Assembly (NCBI GenBank): GCA_946630765.1
Contig: CAMOZF010000165.1
Span: forward strand, 1-5,008
Length of the DNA: 5,008 bases
Direction: 5' to 3'
Origin: an uncultured Lachnospiraceae bacterium
Lineage (GTDB): Bacteria; Bacillota_A; Clostridia; Lachnospirales; Lachnospiraceae
A program made the translations under genes and the position numbers. The stretch's first letter is position 1; each line of letters starts with the position of its first letter. A model generated the notes under the pieces. The model saw only the letters and a program-made list of their open reading frames with translations. It had not been told where the DNA came from and did no database searches. Below are positions 1 to 5,008 of this stretch, piece after piece.

Positions 1-149
1 CGGAAGACGCAAATCCTGACGATAACGCACAGCCTGCCGAAGCTGAAGAGGAGATTACCGAAAAAGCAGAGTCCTTTGTGGAAAAGATCTCTGATTCCGT
101 AGACAGCGGCATCGACAAGATCGCCGGAAAGTTTACAAAGAAGGAATAA
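1..149 (+). CDS. C-terminal fragment of an unrecognised acidic protein
   Basis: An open frame enters from the left edge (first full codon at 3) and ends at TAA 147-149, giving the last 48 residues. The visible part is strongly charged. An acidic, Pro/Ala/Glu-rich linker (about residues 1-19 of the fragment) is followed by a segment alternating hydrophobic and charged residues (ESFVEKISDSVDSGIDKIAG) that could form an amphipathic helix, and a basic end (KFTKKE). No membrane segment or catalytic motif is visible. The reading frame is supported by its position directly before a Rho-independent terminator (196-227). I do not recognise the family and most of the gene is outside the window, so no function is proposed. 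Confidence 0.7.
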   Translation, partial: EDANPDDNAQPAEAEEEITEKAESFVEKISDSVDSGIDKIAGKFTKKE

Positions 150-165
150 AGATCCGGGGAAACAG

Positions 166-194
166 TTGACTTTAGCTGAAAAGAAACCTATAAT
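166..194 (+). promoter_or_regulatory. Sigma-A-type promoter for the MATE gene
   Basis: TTGACT (166-171) matches the -35 consensus at five of six positions. It is separated by exactly 17 bp from TATAAT (189-194), a perfect -10 box. The predicted start point is near G201, giving a leader of about 46 nt before ATG 247. The element begins 16 bp after the stop codon of the upstream gene. Its -35 box contains the TTG that would otherwise look like an alternative start of the MATE frame, which argues against translation from there. The motifs are seen directly; promoter activity and the start point are inferred. Confidence 0.82.
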
Positions 195-195
195 G

Positions 196-227
196 AATCC
201 GCTGCCTTTTGGGACAGCGGATTTTTT
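196..227 (+). terminator. Rho-independent terminator of the upstream gene, overlapping the MATE promoter start point
   Basis: AATCCGCTG (196-204) is perfectly complementary to CAGCGGATT (215-223) around a 10-nt loop. A T6 tract runs from 222 to 227. This is a classic intrinsic terminator for the gene ending at 149. It starts one base after the -10 box of the MATE promoter. A transcript beginning near 201 would lack the first five bases of the left arm and could form only a weak remnant (GCTG/CAGC). Read-through RNA from upstream would be terminated while newly initiated MATE RNA would escape. That functional reading is inference from geometry. Confidence 0.85.
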
Positions 228-246
228 GTGCGAAAGTGTTTGTGCG

Positions 247-1620
247 ATGAAGAAAAAGTATGAAATCAATATGACGGACGGTCCGCTTCTTCGGAAGATG
301 ATCTCCTTTGCTTTTCCGCTGATGCTTTCGGGAATGCTTCAGCTTCTTTTCAACGCGGTGGATGTGATCGTTGTCGGTAAATTTGTCGGCGATACCGCAC
401 TTGCCGCGGTGGGTTCGACCGGCGCGCTCGTCAACCTGATTATCGGCCTCTTTATGGGTCTTTCGGTCGGAACTAATGTCCTCTGTGCGCAGGGCTTCGG
501 TTCCGGAAGAGAAAAGGATGTGCAGGAAACCGTGCATACCTCGGTGCTGATCTCATTGGTGTTCGGCGTGGTGCTCGGGATTTTCGGCTTCATTTTTGCG
601 CGTGTGTTCCTCGAATGGATGTCGAGTCCGGCCGACGTCATTGATCAGGCCACGATTTACCTGAAAATCTATTTCCTGGGAATGCCCGTGATCATGCTCT
701 ATAACTTCGCTTCGGCGGCCTTACGGGCGATCGGCGATACGAAGCGCCCGATGTACTATCTCCTGGCAGCAGGCGTTGTCAACCTCGTGATGAACCTGTT
801 TTTTGTCCTGGTGGTCAAGATCGGCGTCGCAGGCGTTGCGATCGCGACCGTGATGTCGCAGGCGCTGTCGGCAGGACTTGTCGTGCGCTGCCTGATGAAA
901 GAGGAGAGCATGGTCCATCTGGACCTTCGGAAGCTCCGGATCCACGGAAACAAGCTGAAAAGCATTATCCGCATCGGCCTTCCGGCGGGAATTCAGGGAA
1001 TCGTGTTTTCGATCTCGAACGTCCTGATCCAGTCGTCGATCAATTCCTTCATGTCGAGCGCCATTGCCGGAAATACCGCGGCCTCCAATCTCGAGAGCTT
1101 CACGGGAACCGCGATGAACGCCTTCTACCAGACCAATCTGAATGTGGTCTCGCAGAATGTCGGCGCGAAAAAGTACGACCGTATCTGGCGCTGCATGTTC
1201 CTGTGTATCGTGATGGTATCGATTACCGGCTTCGTGATGGGCATGGGCTTCTATACCTTCGGAAACTTCTTCCTCCGTTTCTACACGGATAACGAGGAGG
1301 TTGTGCGCTACGGTCTGATCCGTCTGTCCATCTGCAGCAGATTCCACCTGCTTGCCGGACTCATGGACTGCATCGTCGGCGGCCTTCGCGGACTCGGTTC
1401 GTCGATTCTGCCGATGATCGTCAGCCTGACCGGCGCCTGTGTATTCCGAATCATCTGGATCTCCACGATTTTCCAGCAGAATCATACGCTGGAGACCCTG
1501 TATGCCTCTTATCCGATCTCCTGGGCACTTACGGCTGCCGTGCACCTTTTGTGTTTCATTGTAATATTCCGGAGAGTGAAGGCGAAAAACGCCGAGAAAG
1601 AACGATTGCGGGCGTATTAA
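247..1620 (+). CDS. MATE family efflux transporter
   Basis: Predicted 457-residue inner-membrane antiporter of the multidrug and toxic compound extrusion family, which exports organic cations or drugs using a Na+ or H+ gradient; the substrate cannot be read from sequence. About twelve hydrophobic segments are visible, the first near residues 18-43 and the last near 424-443. They form two homologous halves (roughly 20-215 and 243-443). The halves share the family's repeated signature: LRAIGDTKRPM at 159-169 and LRGLGSSILPM at 380-390. Other family-like features are VGDTALAAVGSTGALVNLI (47-65), GAKKYDR (306-312) and YPISWALT (422-429). ATG 247 is chosen because the frame further upstream runs through a terminator hairpin and promoter, and because MATE proteins of this type start with a short charged segment before MTDGPLL. 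The family-typical length also fits. No clear Shine-Dalgarno precedes ATG 247 or ATG 271, so the exact start is uncertain. The gene appears monocistronic, with its own promoter and a downstream terminator. Confidence 0.93.
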   Translation: MKKKYEINMTDGPLLRKMISFAFPLMLSGMLQLLFNAVDVIVVGKFVGDTALAAVGSTGALVNLIIGLFMGLSVGTNVLCAQGFGSGREKDVQETVHTSVLISLVFGVVLGIFGFIFARVFLEWMSSPADVIDQATIYLKIYFLGMPVIMLYNFASAALRAIGDTKRPMYYLLAAGVVNLVMNLFFVLVVKIGVAGVAIATVMSQALSAGLVVRCLMKEESMVHLDLRKLRIHGNKLKSIIRIGLPAGIQGIVFSISNVLIQSSINSFMSSAIAGNTAASNLESFTGTAMNAFYQTNLNVVSQNVGAKKYDRIWRCMFLCIVMVSITGFVMGMGFYTFGNFFLRFYTDNEEVVRYGLIRLSICSRFHLLAGLMDCIVGGLRGLGSSILPMIVSLTGACVFRIIWISTIFQQNHTLETLYASYPISWALTAAVHLLCFIVIFRRVKAKNAEKERLRAY

Positions 1621-1637
1621 TATCCCAGGCACAACAA

Positions 1638-1672
1638 AAAACCGAGGCTGCCAAGAGGGCAGCCCCGGTTTT
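1638..1672. terminator. Bidirectional Rho-independent terminator between the MATE gene and rpmB
   Basis: AAAACCG (1638-1644) pairs with CGGTTTT (1666-1672) and GGCTGCC (1646-1652) pairs with GGCAGCC (1658-1664). The arms are separated by one A/C mismatch and the loop is AAGAG. The + strand ends in T4. On the - strand the A6 run at 1636-1641 becomes a T6 tract. The hairpin lies 17 bp past the MATE stop and 12 bp past the rpmB stop, so it can end both convergent transcripts and prevent antisense read-through. Confidence 0.9.
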
Positions 1673-1684
1673 ATAGCGGAAATA

Positions 1685-1873
1685 TTAAGCTCTTTCAACA
1701 AGTCCGGAACGTAAGCAGGAAGTACATACGTAGACTTTCTTCGTACCGCCATTGTCAGTCAGAACACGAACAGACTTGACATTCGACTTCCACATTCTAT
1801 TGGTCCTTCTATGAGAATGGCTTACTTTGATTCCGAAGTGAGCGCCTTTTTCGCAGATAGCACACTTAGCCAT
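1685..1873 (-). CDS. rpmB: 50S ribosomal protein L28
   Basis: Complete 62-residue ribosomal protein bL28, a component of the large subunit. The N-terminus MAKCAICEKG, the SHSHRRTNRMWKSN stretch (18-31) and the C-terminus CTSCLRSGLVERA are characteristic of bL28. Cysteines at 4, 7, 50 and 53 form two CxxC pairs, marking the zinc-binding (C+) version rather than the zinc-independent paralogue that some bacteria express under zinc limitation. The start is fixed by a strong GGAGGT ribosome binding site (complement of 1881-1886) seven bases before the ATG (1873-1871). It is a single-gene unit, convergent with the MATE gene and divergent from the GH31 operon. A basic, small, highly expressed protein is as expected; nothing is truncated. 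Confidence 0.98.
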   Translation of the reverse strand: MAKCAICEKGAHFGIKVSHSHRRTNRMWKSNVKSVRVLTDNGGTKKVYVCTSCLRSGLVERA

Positions 1874-1936
1874 TTTCTACACCTCCATTCGTTTCGGAAA
1901 TTCAAACATCACGCATCAAAAATACGCAACATGGGT

Positions 1937-1965
1937 AATATACCAGAAAACCGACAAAAAAGCAA
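1937..1965 (-). promoter_or_regulatory. Candidate rpmB promoter
   Basis: Read on the - strand, TTGCTT (1965-1960) is followed after 17 bp by TATATT (1942-1937), a 5/6 match to the -10 consensus. The -35 keeps only the TTG core. The predicted start is near 1930, giving a leader of about 57 nt with no strong hairpin or recognisable riboswitch. Placement and spacing are right for rpmB, but in AT-rich DNA such matches can arise by chance. Confidence 0.5.
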
Positions 1966-1988
1966 GAGGAAAATTCAAAATTCTCAGG

Positions 1989-2017
1989 TTTATTTTTGGC
2001 TGCCGATCATATATAAT
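1989..2017 (+). promoter_or_regulatory. Candidate promoter for the GH31-GH27 operon
   Basis: TATAAT (2012-2017) is a perfect -10 hexamer, 49 bp before ATG 2067. At the standard 17-bp spacing the -35 position holds TTTATT (1989-1994), a poor match (3/6). There is no extended TGn motif. The predicted start is near 2023-2025, giving a leader of about 42 nt. A good -10 with a weak -35 would fit a regulated or activator-dependent promoter of a carbohydrate operon, but that is inference. It lies back to back with the candidate rpmB promoter without overlapping it. Confidence 0.5.
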
Positions 2018-2066
2018 AAACAATGAAGAATAAAAACGCTTCGAGAGAAAAAGGAGAAAAAAGACA

Positions 2067-4082
2067 ATGCGCTTTTTTGAGATAGACGGAAGAACACTCA
2101 TCTTCCGGGAAAACGGCGAGACGGTACGGATCCGGCCCTGGGGAAGAGACGCCCTTCGCGTGGAAAGCTGTTTTATGGGCGAGATTCCGGACGGAAGCGC
2201 CGCACTTCTCACACCGCAGCCGGAATACGGAAGTGAAAACTTTCAGATTGACGCTGATGACTATACGGCGTCCATCCGAAACGGCAGGATCACGGCCGAG
2301 CTTTCGGTAAAGGAATGGGGCCACGCGCTCCGGATCTCTTTCCGGAACGAAAAAGGGGAGGATCTCCTTCGTGAAATCGATAACGGCGGCGCCCTTCAGA
2401 AAAGAGCACGTTACTATCGGCCGCTTCCCGGCGGCAGCAGCTATCTGAAGCAGAGCTTCGAGGCGGACCGCAGCGAGAAAATCTACGGAATGGGGCAGTA
2501 TCAGCAGGAGATCATGGATCTGCAGGGGTGCTCGCTGGAGCTTGCGCACAGAAATTCCCAGGCCGCCGTTCCCTTCTGTATTTCCTCGAAAGGCTACGGC
2601 TTCCTCTGGAACAACGCGGCCGTCGGAGAAGTGCATTTCGGGCTGAATACCATCGAATGGGAGGCCTCGGCCACGGAGAAATGTGACTACTGGATCACGG
2701 CGGGAGACACACCGGCTGAGATCCTGCATCACTATGCCGATGTGACCGGAAAAGCGCCGATGATGCCCGAATACGGCCTCGGCTTCTGGCAGTGCAAGCT
2801 GAGATATTACAATCAGGAACAGGTCCTTCGGATCGCGGAGGAATATGTGAAGCGCGGCATTAAGCCCGATGTGATCGTCATCGATTTCTATCACTGGCCG
2901 CGCTGCGGCGACTGGCGCTTCGACGAGGAATATTTCCCGGATCCAAAGGCGATGGTCTCCAGGCTTCATGATCTTGGGATTGAGACGATGGTCTCAATCT
3001 GGCCGCAGGTCGATACGCGCTCGGAGAACTATGAGGCGCTCCGTCAGCAGGGCCTTCTTGTACGCACGAACGGCGGTATTGACGTCCAGATGCTGTTTCA
3101 CGGAAACAACTGCTTCCTGGACGCGACAAATCCGCGGGCGAGGAAGTTTGCCTGGAAACTGATCCGGAAGAACTATGCGGATCTCGGAATCCGGACCTTC
3201 TGGCTCGATGAGGCGGAACCGGAATTCGGCACCTACGATTATGAGCAGTACCGTTTTGACGCAGGTCCCGCGCTTCAGACCGGAAACATTTATCCGAGAG
3301 AGTATGCCCGGCTTTTCTATGAAGGACTGAAGGAAAAGGGCGAGGAAGAAGTCGTCAGCCTGATCCGCTGCGCGTTTGCGGGTTCCCAGCGCTACGGTAC
3401 CTTGGTGTGGTCCGGGGATATTATGTCGAGTTACGAGGATTTCCGGAAGCAGATCTGTGCCGGCATTCATATGGGGCTCGCGGGCATTCCCTGGTGGACG
3501 ACCGATATCGGCGGCTTCCACGGCGGAAACGTCGAAAGCGATGATTTTAAGGAGCTTCTGATCCGCTGGTTCCAGTTCGGCGCCTTCTGTCCGGTCATGC
3601 GGATTCACGGAGACCGGAAGCCCTTCACCCCGATCATTAATGCCGCCGGCGAGGAACGTGAACACACCGGTGCGGATAACGAGATCTGGAGCTACGGCCC
3701 CGAAAACGAGAAGATTATGACGAAGTTTATCCGTATCCGTGAGAGGATGCGGAACTATACACGCTTCCTGATGCAGGAAGCCCATGAAAAGGGAGACCCC
3801 GTCATGCGGGCAGTCTTCTATGAATTCCCGGAGGATCCGGAGGCCTGGGATCTTCGGGATGAATTCATGTTCGGCCCGGACATTCTGGTCGCGCCGATCT
3901 GCCATGCCCACGCCGTTTCAAGAAAGGTGTATCTTCCGAAGGGCGCGCGTTGGACACTGGCAACCGGATCCGAAAACCCGGTGTATGAGGGCGGACAGAC
4001 TGTACATGTTGATGCGCCGATCGATACGCTTCCCGTCTTCTTACGGGACGGCAGACAGGCTTATCTGAAAGGAGAAATCTGA
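2067..4082 (+). CDS. Glycoside hydrolase family 31 (alpha-xylosidase/alpha-glucosidase-like)
   Basis: Complete 671-residue retaining exo-alpha-glycosidase. Domain order is inferred from the family: an N-terminal beta-sandwich (about 1-228), with YGMGQYQQE (140-148) and the SSKGYGFLWNN stretch (173-183); a TIM barrel (about 233-565); and a C-terminal beta-sandwich ending in LPVFLRDG (655-662). The nucleophile is Asp381 in WLDEAEPE and the acid/base is Asp451 in WSGD, following the conserved AGSQRYG segment. Other active-site signatures are VIDFYHW (271-277), the TDIGGF strand (479-484) and RIHGDR (512-517). The nucleophile loop ends in EPE rather than the MNE seen in many GH31 alpha-glucosidases, which leans towards alpha-xylosidase-like members; specificity remains uncertain. 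There is no signal peptide, so it acts in the cytoplasm on imported oligosaccharides. ATG 2067 follows AAGGAG (2051-2056) by 10 bases. The TGA stop overlaps the ATG of the GH27 gene, indicating an operon. Confidence 0.95.
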   Translation: MRFFEIDGRTLIFRENGETVRIRPWGRDALRVESCFMGEIPDGSAALLTPQPEYGSENFQIDADDYTASIRNGRITAELSVKEWGHALRISFRNEKGEDLLREIDNGGALQKRARYYRPLPGGSSYLKQSFEADRSEKIYGMGQYQQEIMDLQGCSLELAHRNSQAAVPFCISSKGYGFLWNNAAVGEVHFGLNTIEWEASATEKCDYWITAGDTPAEILHHYADVTGKAPMMPEYGLGFWQCKLRYYNQEQVLRIAEEYVKRGIKPDVIVIDFYHWPRCGDWRFDEEYFPDPKAMVSRLHDLGIETMVSIWPQVDTRSENYEALRQQGLLVRTNGGIDVQMLFHGNNCFLDATNPRARKFAWKLIRKNYADLGIRTFWLDEAEPEFGTYDYEQYRFDAGPALQTGNIYPREYARLFYEGLKEKGEEEVVSLIRCAFAGSQRYGTLVWSGDIMSSYEDFRKQICAGIHMGLAGIPWWTTDIGGFHGGNVESDDFKELLIRWFQFGAFCPVMRIHGDRKPFTPIINAAGEEREHTGADNEIWSYGPENEKIMTKFIRIRERMRNYTRFLMQEAHEKGDPVMRAVFYEFPEDPEAWDLRDEFMFGPDILVAPICHAHAVSRKVYLPKGARWTLATGSENPVYEGGQTVHVDAPIDTLPVFLRDGRQAYLKGEI

Positions 4083-5008
4083 TGAAGAAGGATCATTTTG
4101 CCGGTACGCCGCCGATGGGCTGGAACAGCTACGATTACTATGATACCGCGGTCACGGAGGCGGACGTCCGGAGGAATGCGGACTACATGCACGAGCATCT
4201 GCAGGAATTCGGCTACGAGTATATTGTGGTCGATATCTCATGGTATATCCGTCATGCAGGAGAAGGACGGCCCGAGGTCCAGTATGTGCCTTTTGACGAG
4301 CAGGCCATGGACGAATACAGCCGCTTTCTGCCGGATCCGATTCGTTTTCCCAGCTCCGCAGGCGGACAGGGCTTCAAACCGCTCGCGGACTATATTCACA
4401 GTCTCGGCCTGAAATTCGGCATTCATATCATGCGCGGAATTCCGCGCCTTGCGGCGCAGGAGCACAGAAAGGTGCTGGGAAGCGCCTTAACAGCGGATCT
4501 CGTCGCGGATCCTTCGTCGATCTGTCCCTGGAACCCGGATATGTACGGCGTGAAAAATATTCCGGAGGGACAGGCCTATTATGACTCCCTGATGGCGCTT
4601 TACGCGTCCTGGGGCGTGGATTTCATCAAATGCGACGACATCTGCCACAGTCCGCTTTACGGGGAACGTTTTACGGGCTGGTACGAGACGGAAATGATCC
4701 GGCGCGCGATTGACCGCTGCGGAAGGCCGATTGTCCTGTCGCTATCGCCGGGACCTGCGCATATTGACCGCGCCTGGTTCTACGAAAAAAACGCCAATAT
4801 GTGGCGGATCACGGACGATTTCTGGGATGACTGGAAGCTTTTAAAGCCAATGTTCCGGCGCTGTGAGATGTGGCAGGACCATGTGAAGGAAGGCTGCTTC
4901 CCGGACTGTGATATGCTGCCTCTCGGACGGATCGGCAAGGTCTTCCTGGATGAGCGGGAAACACGTTTTACGGAAGACGAGCAGCGCACGATGATGAGCC
5001 TGTGGTGC
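4082..5008 (+). CDS. Glycoside hydrolase family 27 (alpha-galactosidase-like), 3' end outside window
   Basis: The first 309 residues of a retaining exo-glycosidase of the GH27/melibiase type, which removes terminal alpha-galactose or a related alpha-linked sugar. The GH27 N-terminal signature PPMGWNSYDYY (10-20) leads strand one of the barrel, and VVDISWY (49-55) is strand two. WGVDFIKCDDIC (177-188) carries the likely nucleophile Asp185. WRITDDFWDDW (241-251) carries the likely acid/base Asp246 by alignment to the family's WRxxxD motif. The FPDCDMLPLG stretch (273-282) matches the conserved xDxDML strand. No signal peptide is present, so it should be cytoplasmic. The start at ATG 4082 is set by AAAGGAG (4068-4074) seven bases upstream and by the one-base TGATG overlap with GH31, which suggests translational coupling. 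The frame is open to the window edge; about 100 or more further residues, including the C-terminal beta-sandwich, would be expected. Exact substrate is not decided by these motifs. Confidence 0.93.
   Translation, partial: MKKDHFAGTPPMGWNSYDYYDTAVTEADVRRNADYMHEHLQEFGYEYIVVDISWYIRHAGEGRPEVQYVPFDEQAMDEYSRFLPDPIRFPSSAGGQGFKPLADYIHSLGLKFGIHIMRGIPRLAAQEHRKVLGSALTADLVADPSSICPWNPDMYGVKNIPEGQAYYDSLMALYASWGVDFIKCDDICHSPLYGERFTGWYETEMIRRAIDRCGRPIVLSLSPGPAHIDRAWFYEKNANMWRITDDFWDDWKLLKPMFRRCEMWQDHVKEGCFPDCDMLPLGRIGKVFLDERETRFTEDEQRTMMSLWC

Noticed and set aside
166..246. In-frame N-terminal extension of the MATE protein from TTG 166 or ATG 193
   Set aside because: The segment contains the -35 and -10 boxes and a perfect intrinsic terminator. 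It encodes nothing resembling a MATE N-terminus, and transcripts would start inside it.
721..1752. Long open frame (343 codons) on the - strand opposite the MATE gene and part of rpmB
   Set aside because: It is antisense to a clear membrane transporter and to rpmB. Its product is a His/Asp/Arg-rich low-plausibility sequence with no recognisable domain, as expected from codon bias of the opposite strand.
1874..1930. Possible ribosomal-protein leader or riboswitch upstream of rpmB
   Set aside because: No stable hairpin or known leader motif is visible in the roughly 57-nt leader, so only a plain 5' untranslated region with a strong Shine-Dalgarno is supported.
1811..2026. Open frame on the + strand across the rpmB start and intergenic region
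   Set aside because: It is antisense to rpmB and its promoter, has no ribosome binding site or family resemblance, and lies in AT-rich non-coding DNA.
2023..2085. Short upstream frame starting at ATG 2023 and overlapping the start of GH31
   Set aside because: It would begin at or before the predicted transcription start, has no ribosome binding site, and its Lys/Arg-rich product simply reflects the A-rich leader and Shine-Dalgarno.
2007..2969. Open frame (320 codons) on the - strand opposite the 5' half of GH31
   Set aside because: It is antisense to a gene with intact GH31 motifs, shows no coherent family features, and reads through the operon promoter and leader.
2994..3911. Open frame (305 codons) on the - strand opposite the GH31 catalytic region
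   Set aside because: It is the mirror of a strongly conserved coding region. No ribosome binding site or recognisable domain supports it.

Overview
The window reads as ordinary chromosomal DNA from a Gram-positive anaerobe, most likely a Clostridia/Lachnospiraceae-type Firmicute. The support is a four-cysteine (zinc-type) ribosomal protein L28 with the sequence style of that group, strong AAGGAG/GGAGGT ribosome binding sites, sigma-A-like promoters, Rho-independent terminators and short AT-rich intergenic spaces between moderately GC-rich genes. The taxonomy rests on recalled family resemblance, not on a search.

Layout. (1) Positions 1-149 hold the C-terminal 48 codons of an unrecognised, acidic protein on the + strand. 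(2) Positions 150-246 are a very compact junction. A near-consensus promoter (TTGACT, 17 bp, TATAAT) is followed one base later by a perfect 9-bp hairpin with a T6 tract, so the upstream gene's terminator overlaps the predicted start point of the next transcript. (3) Positions 247-1620 encode a 457-residue MATE-family multidrug/cation antiporter (+). (4) A bidirectional terminator (1638-1672) separates it from the convergent rpmB gene (1685-1873, - strand, ribosomal protein L28). (5) An AT-rich divergent intergenic region (1874-2066) carries a candidate rpmB promoter reading left and a candidate promoter for the carbohydrate genes reading right. (6) Positions 2067-4082 encode a complete GH31 glycosidase (alpha-xylosidase/alpha-glucosidase-like). 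It overlaps by one base (TGATG) with (7) a GH27 alpha-galactosidase-like gene that runs off the right edge at 5008.

How the genes work together. GH31 and GH27 are translationally coupled and both lack signal peptides. They most likely act in the cytoplasm, trimming alpha-linked terminal sugars from imported plant or host oligosaccharides. No transporter or regulator of that pathway lies in the window. The MATE transporter and rpmB are independent transcription units. I found no mobile element, CRISPR array, tRNA/rRNA, or convincing novel system; the most interesting local structure is the promoter/terminator overlap before the MATE gene.
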